A stretch of 64,000 nucleotides of DNA from Hoylesella nanceiensis DSM 19126 = JCM 15639 (GTDB lineage Bacteria; Bacteroidota; Bacteroidia; Bacteroidales; Bacteroidaceae). The stretch is taken from positions 124,001-188,000 of the forward strand of contig NZ_KB904332.1 of the NCBI RefSeq assembly GCF_000379965.1, written 5' to 3'. The notes under the pieces are model-generated. The model had not been told where the DNA came from. It searched no databases and was given only the letters and a program-made list of their open reading frames with translations. Below, in pieces: positions 1 through 8,151 of this stretch (positions are counted from its first letter, which is position 1; each line of letters opens with the position of its first letter). A program made the position numbers and the translations under genes.

Positions 1-426
1 ATCAACATTACGATACGCTGGATTCTTTAGCGAATTGTATGGATTGTCTTCTTCCATCTTTGGTGGACGAACGTCAAAGCTACGTCTCCAGATCTTAACT
101 TGATCGTCACCGTACTTTTCTGCTGTTTCTTTTTTGTTCAAACCAGAAAGCGCACCGTAGTGACGTTCATTAAGTTTGTAAGACTTAAACACTGGTAACC
201 ATTCACGTTCCATTTCTTTTAGAATGATTTGTTGTGTGTTAATTGCTCTCTTAAGGTAAGATGTAAAACAGATATCGAAATCGATTCCTGCTTCTTTTAA
301 TGCCTTACCAGCACGCTTTGCTTCTTCACGTCCATTGTCAGAGAGTTCTACATCCACCCAACCGGTGAAGAGATTCTTTTGGTTCCATTCACTTTCTCCG
401 TGACGGACAATAACTAATCTTTTCAT
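1..426 (-). CDS. gpmA: 2,3-bisphosphoglycerate-dependent phosphoglycerate mutase, C-terminal part outside window
   Basis: Interconverts 3- and 2-phosphoglycerate in cytoplasmic glycolysis and gluconeogenesis. The visible 142 codons begin [15 protein letters not shown], carrying the phosphohistidine motif RHGE near residue 9. They continue with [13 protein letters not shown] and the ERHYGALSG segment that contains the catalytic glutamate, both diagnostic of the cofactor-dependent family. The usual length is about 248 residues, so roughly the last 105 lie beyond base 1. The start at 426 places the conserved N-terminus exactly. A TAATTTTG -7 box (475-482 on the complement) could drive it. Not obviously co-transcribed with the peptidase gene behind it. 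Confidence 0.95.
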   Translation of the reverse strand, partial: MKRLVIVRHGESEWNQKNLFTGWVDVELSDNGREEAKRAGKALKEAGIDFDICFTSYLKRAINTQQIILKEMEREWLPVFKSYKLNERHYGALSGLNKKETAEKYGDDQVKIWRRSFDVRPPKMEEDNPYNSLKNPAYRNVD

Positions 427-474
427 TGTTTTTTGTTTTATATGAAAGTTAAATTAATAAAATCTTACTATTTA

Positions 475-482
475 CAAAATTA
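475..482 (-). promoter_or_regulatory. possible -7 box for gpmA
   Basis: On the complement this reads TAATTTTG, fitting the Bacteroidetes -7 pattern TAnnTTTG, about 50 bp upstream of the gpmA start. No clear TTTG lies at the expected upstream distance, so the call is weak. Confidence 0.3.
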
Positions 483-557
483 CTTATAATATATTTCTTG
501 CACAACTACCTCTTTGGGCTTTATCTTTCTTTTATACTTTGTTAAGAAATTTGTTTC

Positions 558-1613
558 TCAGTTGGTACTTCTTTGAGTTACAATTGCGATGGTTCGCAAG
601 GCAATAAAATTGCGTTCAAGATACACAAAACCACCAAAAGGCATGTTTTTTCCCCACGAGTTTTTGGCAATATAATAGCTCTTTCCGTGCTTGTCGTGTG
701 CTTTTCCTACAATACTCATCGCATGTTGGTCGTAAGTGGTGTAGCTTTCAATGGCACGTTGGCGCATATTTTGGTCTACCCTACTTATTTTCGAGCTCAA
801 ACGAGCCACTCCCTGTTCTATAACATACTCACCCTGAGGCAACGACCCCTCCCAACATACCGCCTTATGCGCTGCCAATTGCGAATCGATGATATTCATT
901 AAAGAATCGATGGGCACATTATTAAACAGCTCATAGCTATTGTTATCTGGACTTTCTTGCAACACTTCACGATAAAAGGGGTGATGTGTTACACTGCAAT
1001 AGGCTTTGTAACTATCCGCTGGTACAATACTTTGCGCAAATTGAAGAGGCGTATATTCCACACCAAAGAGATACACATTGAGGGGAAGTGCGCCCAAAGC
1101 ATCGTCTAAATAGCTGTTCAACGCATTTTTAAAAGACATCATTGTAGCCTTTTCTCCAGCCTTTTGCTGAGCCACAAGCATTGCCTTTCTATTGATTGCA
1201 TTTACATTTCGAGGTTGTGTTCCCTCATAACTATCAAACGGAACCAAGCCGTATTGCTGAATAAGTCGCAGACATAAGGGGGCCATTCCTGCCATTTCAC
1301 GCTTTGAATAGGCCTTACGAAAGAAGTGTTGCAAAGCATTTTGAGTGATGAGGTTGCGCTCTACAAAGGCAGGCGACAAGTTAATAGAATCGTTTTGCTC
1401 TATTCTGTCGGTCTCAATGGTCGCCAACATAGCATAAATCCAACAGGTATAGCCTTCGCCCTGCTGTTTAACAGGAGTGGTTTTAAGCAGAATGTCGTTT
1501 GTAAACACAGGAAGTTTGGATTTCATTTCCTTGTTTCCCTTGCACGACATCACAGCCAACAACAGCCCCAACATCAAGCTTATTGCCCCTATTCTCTTAA
1601 AAAACATCTGCAT
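558..1613 (-). CDS. C1-family (papain/bleomycin-hydrolase-like) cysteine peptidase lipoprotein
   Basis: The N-terminus has a hydrophobic signal ending in a lipobox-like VMSC (Cys24), so the protein is probably a lipoprotein of the cell envelope. The papain-clan triad is visible. The nucleophile is Cys57 in QGEGYTCWIYA, a variant of the usual QGxCWAF. The histidine is His297 in DQHAMSIVG and the asparagine Asn318 in KNSWG. At 351 residues it is shorter than bleomycin hydrolases, but similar to the C1 family common in Bacteroidales. Substrate unknown; peptide scavenging is plausible. It lies 89 bp downstream of the S41 protease gene on the same strand and may share its transcript. The start at 1613 gives the signal peptide; no better one was seen. 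Confidence 0.85.
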   Translation of the reverse strand: MQMFFKRIGAISLMLGLLLAVMSCKGNKEMKSKLPVFTNDILLKTTPVKQQGEGYTCWIYAMLATIETDRIEQNDSINLSPAFVERNLITQNALQHFFRKAYSKREMAGMAPLCLRLIQQYGLVPFDSYEGTQPRNVNAINRKAMLVAQQKAGEKATMMSFKNALNSYLDDALGALPLNVYLFGVEYTPLQFAQSIVPADSYKAYCSVTHHPFYREVLQESPDNNSYELFNNVPIDSLMNIIDSQLAAHKAVCWEGSLPQGEYVIEQGVARLSSKISRVDQNMRQRAIESYTTYDQHAMSIVGKAHDKHGKSYYIAKNSWGKNMPFGGFVYLERNFIALRTIAIVTQRSTN

Positions 1614-1702
1614 TGTTTATTGCTTCTTTTCCTTCCTAAACGCCTTTTCATTCTCCCATAACAGAGCATTAAACAAGCTCACGAAATGTGTTTATTTACC
1701 AA

Positions 1703-3274
1703 TTACTTCGCCAATTCAATTGCTTTCAATACAATTGGATTGTTTTCATTCAGTATTTGATAACACTCCGACATACCCCAGAGGTCACGAGCAATCAACG
1801 ATTTCAATTGAAGTTGAAGCATAGGAATGGTGCGTTGCCATTCTTTTTCGTCCTTATAGGTAATCTTATCTTTCTTTGCCTCAGCCACAATGCCATTCAA
1901 CACCTCGTCGGGCACCACAAAGCCATCTTTGAATTGCTCGAAAGTGGGATAACGCTTGCGTAGTTTTTTACGTTGACTATCATTATATTTAAACGCTGCA
2001 TTCAACACAATACTCTTGCCCCAAAGCTGACGATAGAATGGAGTTGTGCGAGTGGTGTCGAGTGGAACGAACTCATCGGGCATGATACCGCCACCGCCAT
2101 ACACGGTTCTTTTTAGACGAAGAGTTTGAAATTTCAACGAATCGGCAAAGTGAATACTATCTTTATGATATAGTTCTCCGTGCTTAAAACGCTTTTCTAT
2201 ATCCATTTCGTAACCCTCTTTATCACCTTTTGCATAGGGTTTCTGAATATTTCTACCAACAGGTGTGTAGTAATGAGCAATGGTGATGCGCATCATACTA
2301 CCGTCTTCGAATTCAACAGGACGTTGAACCAAGCCCTTTCCAAATGATCTTCTACCGATAATCGTTCCTCTATCATGGTCTTGCATCGCTCCACTTACAA
2401 TCTCAGCAGCCGATGCAGAGTATTCATTTATCAAGACATAAAGAGGTAAATCTTGGTATTTCCCATTGCCACGAGCTGTAAATTCTTGCTTAGGAACACG
2501 TCTTCCTTGAGTGTAGACGATGAGGTTACCACGAGATAGGAATTCATTTGCTATGTCGGCAGCCGATTTTAGATAGCCACCGCCATTGTCTTGAAGGTCG
2601 AGAATCAACTTTGTCATACCCTGTTGTTTCAACTTTTCGAGGGCAGCCATCAACTCATCGTAAGTTGTTTCGCCAAAACTTTCAATACGTACATAGCCCA
2701 CTTGTGGACGAATCATATAAGACACATCTACTGTTGTCAAAGGAATTTTATCACGAGTAACAACAAAGGTCAATCTATCTTTTATGCCTCTGCGTTGAAT
2801 ACCCAATTTAACTTTACTTCCCTTAGGCCCTCTTAGTCGCTTAACGATAGCCTCTCGGGTCATTTTCACGCCCGAAATAGCAGTGTCGTTCACCGAAACA
2901 ATGCGGTCACCAGCCATAATTCCCACCTTTTCCGATGGTCCATTATTAACAGGTTGCACAACAATAAGGGTGTCATTCGATATATTAAACTGCACACCAA
3001 TGCCCTCAAACGATCCTTGAAGTTGCTCTGTAAAGGCCTTTGTTTCCTTTGCTGTGGTGTAAGCAGAGTGCGGATCGAGCTCGTTCAACATTCCTCTTAT
3101 GCCGTCTTCCACCAGTTTATCGGTCTGAACGGTATCTACATAAAGGTTTTTAACAGCCATTACAGCCAGCTGTAGTTTACGAAGTGGATTGTTGTTTTTG
3201 TCGTTTTGAATCGATTGTGCAAAGACATTGATAATCAGCAAACATGCTATTGCAGAAAAAATATACTTCTTCAT
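1703..3274 (-). CDS. S41-family C-terminal processing protease with PDZ domain
   Basis: A secreted or periplasmic serine protease of the Ctp/tail-specific family. A signal peptide covers residues 1-20, and an N-terminal helical region includes the GIRGMLNELDPHS motif. A PDZ domain covers about 87-170 (GSFEGIGVQF, then GIMAGDRI), followed by the S41 catalytic domain. The Ser-Lys dyad is visible as Ser286/288 in EYSASAAEIVSG and Lys313 in SFGKGLVQ. Length 523 is normal for Bacteroidetes homologues. It probably processes or degrades envelope proteins. The peptidase gene that follows on the same strand makes a two-gene proteolytic unit likely. Confidence 0.92.
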   Translation of the reverse strand: MKKYIFSAIACLLIINVFAQSIQNDKNNNPLRKLQLAVMAVKNLYVDTVQTDKLVEDGIRGMLNELDPHSAYTTAKETKAFTEQLQGSFEGIGVQFNISNDTLIVVQPVNNGPSEKVGIMAGDRIVSVNDTAISGVKMTREAIVKRLRGPKGSKVKLGIQRRGIKDRLTFVVTRDKIPLTTVDVSYMIRPQVGYVRIESFGETTYDELMAALEKLKQQGMTKLILDLQDNGGGYLKSAADIANEFLSRGNLIVYTQGRRVPKQEFTARGNGKYQDLPLYVLINEYSASAAEIVSGAMQDHDRGTIIGRRSFGKGLVQRPVEFEDGSMMRITIAHYYTPVGRNIQKPYAKGDKEGYEMDIEKRFKHGELYHKDSIHFADSLKFQTLRLKRTVYGGGGIMPDEFVPLDTTRTTPFYRQLWGKSIVLNAAFKYNDSQRKKLRKRYPTFEQFKDGFVVPDEVLNGIVAEAKKDKITYKDEKEWQRTIPMLQLQLKSLIARDLWGMSECYQILNENNPIVLKAIELAK

Positions 3275-3301
3275 ATCTTCTTTTTTCAGTAATTGGTTCT
3301 A

Positions 3302-3309
3302 CAAAGATA
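3302..3309 (-). promoter_or_regulatory. possible -7 box for the S41 protease gene
   Basis: The complement reads TATCTTTG, matching TAnnTTTG, about 28 bp upstream of the start codon at 3274. A TTTG (3321-3324 on the complement) lies only 11 bp further up, shorter than usual spacing, so only the -7 element is convincing. Confidence 0.4.
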
Positions 3310-3383
3310 GGAAAAAAGCCCAAAGGTTGATTCATTACGGGCCTATTTTATTTGCATATTTTTTCATTTGCTTTTCACTTACT

Positions 3384-3471
3384 TTCTAAAAGCATTGTTT
3401 TTGCCTTGTAATAGCATTACTATTGCCCTCTAAAAGTATTGAGTTTGTCATCTAATTGCATTGACTTTATA
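3384..3471. repeat. four-unit 22-bp intergenic palindrome array, copy A
   Basis: Four consecutive 22-bp units (3384, 3406, 3428, 3450) with cores AAAAGCATTGTTTTT, AATAGCATTACTATT, AAAAGTATTGAGTTT and AATTGCATTGACTTT, separated by 7-bp spacers. It begins just past the terminator of the phosphatase-fold gene and ends before the S41 promoter. It is one of nine such 88-bp elements in the window. Confidence 0.85.
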
Positions 3472-3473
3472 AA

Positions 3474-3511
3474 ACAATAAAAATCCCACCGGCATCACGC
3501 AAGCGGGATTT
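3474..3511 (-). terminator. intrinsic terminator of PUL 1
   Basis: On the complement AAATCCC and GGGATTT form a 7-bp stem around a 17-nt loop, followed by a T-rich run. It lies about 70 bp after the stop of the last gene of the locus and directly abuts repeat copy A. Confidence 0.7.
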
Positions 3512-3578
3512 CATTTGAGGGGATTTAAGTAAGAAACAAATAATATAAAAGACACTCCCCTCTCAACTAAACAAGATT

Positions 3579-4622
3579 TCAATTAAATGAGTTATTTTTT
3601 GCCACCTGAAAGGTCACTAACAAACCTCTATGGTCGGTAGGCCAAACGCCCAAGGGATAGATATATGGGTCGCTTGAGTGATCTTTTTGAGGTTGAAGGC
3701 GCACAACAGAGGTGTCAAGTCCAAACAACTTGGCATCTATTGCCTTTAGTCCTTCACCCTTATAATAGATCAAATCGATTCTTTCTCGCTCGTCGGCTTT
3801 AGGCGCCCACGTTAGTTTTGCGATGTCAGCATCGGGATTAAAGCAGGGATAAGTAAAGCCCGGGTGAGTTAATACGTTAGGGAATACCACACGATAACTA
3901 TCTTTAAAACCTGCTTTTTCTAATTTCTTTGAGATCGTCCAAGGCACAACAAAACCATGATGGTCGTAGAGTTGCGCTGTTGCCTCGATCCAATCGAGAT
4001 GCGAAGGCTCATTAAAGTCGCCTCCAAATATCACCAATCGACCTTTTTCAATATCGTTTCGAGCCTCGTTTAAGAACACTGTTACAGCGTTATCTCGCCA
4101 CGACAAGTCGTTCAATTTAAGCAATTGCTCAACATTTTCAGGTCTTTTGGTTTCTTTCCACGTATATCCATCAACGCCTCTAACATTATAATAGGCGCAA
4201 TCGAGATAGTCTAAGTGACAGGTATACACGGCTATTTCCTTGCCTTTAACCTTTGTAACCAGCTTATAAACACTGCCATGGTCTTTATTTAAGGGAAAAA
4301 CTACAACCGAATCGGTGATGGGTGTTCTACTTAAAACGCCCGAATCGTCTGAAAAGAACGAGTAGTAGGTAACGCCTTTCTTACGCAATTCGTTCACCAA
4401 ACGAGCCGTAAAGTCGGTGTTTCGATAGTTTCTCACCTCGCTAAGTGTGATAAAATCGGGGCGCAAACGGTCTATCTCGTTCACAATAGCATCGAACCCA
4501 CCTTTAATAAGGGTTCCTTCTTGCCAAATATTCCATTGAAGTACGGTGAATTGGAAATTACTTTTGGCATTGATTTTACATGCAATGAAAAGTATAAAGA
4601 GCAATAATCCTATCTTTTTCAT
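3579..4622 (-). CDS. endonuclease/exonuclease/phosphatase-fold secreted hydrolase
   Basis: Signal peptide over residues 1-19, then the EEP fold with its metal and catalytic signatures in order: QWNIWQ, TLSEVRN (metal-binding Glu), GGDFNEPSH, RIDLIYY and a final TDHRGLLVTF containing the catalytic Asp-His pair. Family members cleave phosphodiesters in nucleic acids, inositol phosphates or sphingomyelin. Export and its place as last gene of a SusCD locus argue for removing a phosphate or phosphodiester from a glycan or lipid. That is inference from context. The start lies 4 bp after the GH20 stop, so it is translationally close to its neighbour. Confidence 0.85.
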   Translation of the reverse strand: MKKIGLLLFILFIACKINAKSNFQFTVLQWNIWQEGTLIKGGFDAIVNEIDRLRPDFITLSEVRNYRNTDFTARLVNELRKKGVTYYSFFSDDSGVLSRTPITDSVVVFPLNKDHGSVYKLVTKVKGKEIAVYTCHLDYLDCAYYNVRGVDGYTWKETKRPENVEQLLKLNDLSWRDNAVTVFLNEARNDIEKGRLVIFGGDFNEPSHLDWIEATAQLYDHHGFVVPWTISKKLEKAGFKDSYRVVFPNVLTHPGFTYPCFNPDADIAKLTWAPKADERERIDLIYYKGEGLKAIDAKLFGLDTSVVRLQPQKDHSSDPYIYPLGVWPTDHRGLLVTFQVAKNNSFN

Positions 4623-4626
4623 ATTC

Positions 4627-6222
4627 TTATTTTTTATTGGTTTCTATCTTTCTTCCAATCTCTTTGGTAATATCAAAGGCATTATAGCCCTTCTTTCGAA
4701 GTTGATTTACAAAGGGAATAACTCGCAACTTAAACGCATCATAACTTGTTTTGGTGCCCCATGCGCTCTCTGCAATAGCCAAAAGACGAGGGTAGGTCAT
4801 GTATTCTGCATAGCGTTCTGTGTCGATATATTCAGTCCAAAGATTGCCTTGAATACCCCAAATATACTTACTTGCATCGGTATTTTCAATCTCTTTGGGC
4901 ATAGGTTCATACTCATAAGCATTTCTAAGCAGTGTAAATCCACCTATTGCACGTGGTTGTGAGCTTGGATTATCTTGATAAGCATCTAAATAATAGCGTT
5001 TAGATGGAGTGATAATTACCCTGTGTTGCGCCTTAGCAGCATGCAAACCGCCTTGCTCTCCACGCCAAGACATCACCACAGCGTTTTGAGATAGCTTTCC
5101 ACTTTCTTGTATTTCGTCCCAACCAATGATGCTTTTTCCATGCTTAGTAACGAAACTATCAATAGCAAGAATTAAGCGTCCTTGCAGCTGAAGCGTGTCG
5201 GTGTAGTTATACTTTTGCATCATTTGCTTACATTTAGGGCAGTTTTTCCAAAAGCGCATGGTTGCTTCATCACCTCCAATGTGTATGTATGGCGCAGGAA
5301 ATAGCTCCATAACCTCTGTCAAAACCTTCTTTAAAAACACCTCAGTGTCGGGATTTCCCATGCAAAGATCAAAGCCATCGCCCTTTCCTGTGCATGACAA
5401 TTCAGGATAAACAGCCATCACCTCGTTGCTATGTCCAGGCATTTCGATTTCTGGAATGACCATAATGAAACGCTTTGCAGCATAGTTAATGATGTCTTTT
5501 AAATCCTTTTTGGTGTAGTAACCACCATAAGCTCCTGGATAATCAGGCTCACAAAAGCGTCTACCCGCATCAATCCATTCGTCCCAATCGCTATGAGTTC
5601 GATAGGCTCCCTTACGTGTTAGGTCTGGGAATTGCTTCATTTCAATGCGCCAACCGCCTCCATCTACAAGGTGAAGGTGTAGCTTGTTGAGCTTAAGCAA
5701 TGCCATTGCATCGATTTGCTTGTATATAAATTCTTTAGTAAAGAAATGTCTTGAGCAGTCGAGCATCCACCCTCTATAATCGTATTTGGGTGCATCTTCG
5801 ATCACTTGGCATGCTATTTTCTTCGAGAAACAAAGCTGCTGAAGTGTTTGAAGACCATAGAAAAGACCCACATCTGATGGAGATGAAATGGTAATTTCAT
5901 TGGGGGTGATTTCTAACTTGTAGCCTTGCTCTTCGTGAAAGGATAGCTTTTGCGATGCAATAGCAGTGTTATTGAGGCGTAAAAGCTTTGCTTTTCCAGT
6001 TGAATTTGTATGCTTTTGCAACTCGGTTAAAATATAGTCGAATTGCTTTCTGTTTCGTCTTGCAGTTTTAGGGTGCCACGCAAGAGGTGCATCTAACTCC
6101 ATATAACCTTGTGTAAGGGTTACTTTTTGAGGTTGAGGAATGATGCCTTGTGCGTGAGAAGCACTGAAGAAAAAGCAGAAACAACAAAGTGCTACGAGCT
6201 TAAAAATATTGAGTTTTGTCAT
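4627..6222 (-). CDS. GH20 beta-N-acetylhexosaminidase, exported
   Basis: Removes terminal beta-linked GlcNAc or GalNAc by substrate-assisted catalysis. A signal peptide (to about residue 24) is followed by the GH20b alpha/beta domain, about 28-140. The catalytic barrel carries GWMLDCSRHF, LHLHLVDGGGWRIE and the catalytic Asp318-Glu319 pair in HIGGDEA, with a late aromatic WGIQGNLWTEY typical of the +1/-1 site. Length 531 is normal. The second Asp of the usual DDQGW motif is replaced by Gly, as in several Bacteroidetes members. It sits 35 bp behind the FAD oxidoreductase gene. It indicates a host glycan such as mucin or N-glycan as the target of PUL 1. Confidence 0.93.
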   Translation of the reverse strand: MTKLNIFKLVALCCFCFFFSASHAQGIIPQPQKVTLTQGYMELDAPLAWHPKTARRNRKQFDYILTELQKHTNSTGKAKLLRLNNTAIASQKLSFHEEQGYKLEITPNEITISSPSDVGLFYGLQTLQQLCFSKKIACQVIEDAPKYDYRGWMLDCSRHFFTKEFIYKQIDAMALLKLNKLHLHLVDGGGWRIEMKQFPDLTRKGAYRTHSDWDEWIDAGRRFCEPDYPGAYGGYYTKKDLKDIINYAAKRFIMVIPEIEMPGHSNEVMAVYPELSCTGKGDGFDLCMGNPDTEVFLKKVLTEVMELFPAPYIHIGGDEATMRFWKNCPKCKQMMQKYNYTDTLQLQGRLILAIDSFVTKHGKSIIGWDEIQESGKLSQNAVVMSWRGEQGGLHAAKAQHRVIITPSKRYYLDAYQDNPSSQPRAIGGFTLLRNAYEYEPMPKEIENTDASKYIWGIQGNLWTEYIDTERYAEYMTYPRLLAIAESAWGTKTSYDAFKLRVIPFVNQLRKKGYNAFDITKEIGRKIETNKK

Positions 6223-6257
6223 AAGATATCACTTTCTGAGTTGGAATCACACCATCG

Positions 6258-8147
6258 TTATTTCACAACGGGTTTCTTTTCAAGATTCCAACCCTCATTG
6301 TATGTTTGGTTGTTAGGTAGATTTGGGTTGCCAACACCTTTCTTCATCAACTCTTTTAAGTCTTTTAAATGGTATTGATATACCCCTCTTGGAGTGGTAT
6401 TAAACTGCTTACAAAGAGATGCTGCCATACCAACTACCTCGCCCATCATACCTGTTGTGCGCATAACTCTTATCGCTCCAAGAGCAACGTGCGTTACACT
6501 TATGTTGCGACCAGCCATAAACAAGTTGTCGATATTGCGTGAATAAAGACATCTGTAAGGCACTGTGTGAGGATAAAGCACCATTTGTTTGGTGATAGCC
6601 TTAAACTCATTACCTGGGAAATGAATACTGTTTACTGAGTCGGGATAGTGCAAATCGATGCTCCAAGATGTGGGGAACGATGCGTCTTCGTGGTCAACCA
6701 CTTTCGACAAGTCGTGCTCACTCAAGATATAATCGCCCAACAAACGGCGTGACTCACGTTTTCCTGCGACATAAGCAACCCACTCTAATTTATAATTAGC
6801 AAACTTCTTGCGGTCTACCGATTGGTTCTTTACATAGCTCCAGTTGCTATATGCCACCAACATTCCATAGTCTCTAATCTGCTCGAAGTCGTTAATTTGA
6901 TTCTTATTCATACCTGTTTCCCAGGTCCATTCACCACGGAATATCTTCTCTGCAGTAGCTTCTGTAAAGGTAATTCCATAGTTAAACGAAGGGAAAGTGG
7001 TTGGCTTTGGTTGCTTAACAGAATACCATTGCACCGAAGAACCCATCACAAGAGAGTCTGCTTTGTTAGGAGCTAAGGTCTCATAGAAATCATCTTTACT
7101 TTCTCTTCCCATCATATAATCAGCTCCAACCAAATAACCTATGGTGCCATCTCCTGTACAATCGACGAAAAGAGGAGCACTGAAAGATATTTGTTGCGCT
7201 GTTTCTGTGTTTTGAGCAAGTACTGATTGAATTTTGTTTCCTTTGCTTTCGGCTTGAATAGCACGATAGTTCAAGAATAATTCGATATTCTTTTCGGCCT
7301 TAATCACCTCGAGTTTCCTCTCATCTGCATAGTGATGAGCTGGCATTGCGTTGCCTTCTAAAGTAGGACCAAACTCTTTTTGCAAGCCACCTAAGCGTGG
7401 GAAAGGACCAATCTCGATCTTTCCACCAAGATGAACACGCACTTCTGAGCTGTTATTCCCACCTAACACGGGGCGATCTTGTATCAAAGCCACTTTCATT
7501 CCCAATCGAGCTGCCGACAAAGCAGCACTCATTCCAGCAACACCTCCACCCACAACAACAAGGTCGAACTGCTTCTTTGCAGGCTCTTTTTGTAGAGTTG
7601 GATTGTGTTTTACTCTGAACCCGCTGAGCTCTTTCAAGCTATTAGGAGGCGTTGTGGGCGTTGTTGTAAGGAAGATAGCATCGCATCGTCCATCAAAACC
7701 TGTGAGGTCGTGAAGCTTTAGTGATGCTTTTCCTGCAGGAAGAGACACCTCTCCTGCATATTGCCACATCCATTTGTTGCCCGTTGAGCCTAATGTTGCA
7801 TTTAATTTCTTATTGTTAATGCTGATAAGGAACTTGCCTGGACCAGCGGTTTTACACCAAGGTGCGGTCCAGTTATAAGTTCTTACATATACATAGTATT
7901 TCGCTTTGTCTTTTATTTCGATGTTTGTTTGGGCGTCGTTCACCTTCTTTCCCAGTCCATGAGCAATGAGATAAGGTGATCCCATTTGGTCTATAAACTG
8001 CTGATCTACACTCCAACCGCCTTTATTTTGAAAGCTTTCAGCCTCAACAAGCACATCACTTGCCAATGCAGAGCTACTTGTAAAAAGGGCAAAGAGAGCA
8101 AAAGCGCATCTTTTTATAGTCCTATTTACTTTTAAAGTTATCATCAT
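6258..8147 (-). CDS. exported FAD-dependent oxidoreductase with N-terminal carbohydrate-binding-like domain
   Basis: After a signal peptide, residues about 35-170 form a beta-rich domain resembling carbohydrate-binding modules (VEAESFQNKGGW). A PF12831-type FAD-dependent oxidoreductase follows. The dinucleotide fold DLVVVGGGVAGMSAA starts about residue 195, with LGGNNSSEVRVHLGG next and a C-terminal FAD-contact segment LFMAGRNISVTHVALG. A start 18 bp further upstream at 8165 would overlap susD by 14 bp. I prefer 8147 because it lies just past the susD stop and leaves a clean signal peptide. Substrate unknown; such proteins recur in PULs and may oxidise a sugar or a deacylated intermediate. 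Confidence 0.82.
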   Translation of the reverse strand: MMITLKVNRTIKRCAFALFALFTSSSALASDVLVEAESFQNKGGWSVDQQFIDQMGSPYLIAHGLGKKVNDAQTNIEIKDKAKYYVYVRTYNWTAPWCKTAGPGKFLISINNKKLNATLGSTGNKWMWQYAGEVSLPAGKASLKLHDLTGFDGRCDAIFLTTTPTTPPNSLKELSGFRVKHNPTLQKEPAKKQFDLVVVGGGVAGMSAALSAARLGMKVALIQDRPVLGGNNSSEVRVHLGGKIEIGPFPRLGGLQKEFGPTLEGNAMPAHHYADERKLEVIKAEKNIELFLNYRAIQAESKGNKIQSVLAQNTETAQQISFSAPLFVDCTGDGTIGYLVGADYMMGRESKDDFYETLAPNKADSLVMGSSVQWYSVKQPKPTTFPSFNYGITFTEATAEKIFRGEWTWETGMNKNQINDFEQIRDYGMLVAYSNWSYVKNQSVDRKKFANYKLEWVAYVAGKRESRRLLGDYILSEHDLSKVVDHEDASFPTSWSIDLHYPDSVNSIHFPGNEFKAITKQMVLYPHTVPYRCLYSRNIDNLFMAGRNISVTHVALGAIRVMRTTGMMGEVVGMAASLCKQFNTTPRGVYQYHLKDLKELMKKGVGNPNLPNNQTYNEGWNLEKKPVVK

Positions 8148-8151
8148 TCTA

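Noticed and set aside
3384-3471. 22-bp arrays as conserved RNA structures
   Set aside because: Base changes within units and between adjacent units are mostly not compensated. Only isolated pairs (D1/D2, D3/D4, A2/A3) keep pairing, so a general RNA-fold function is not supported.
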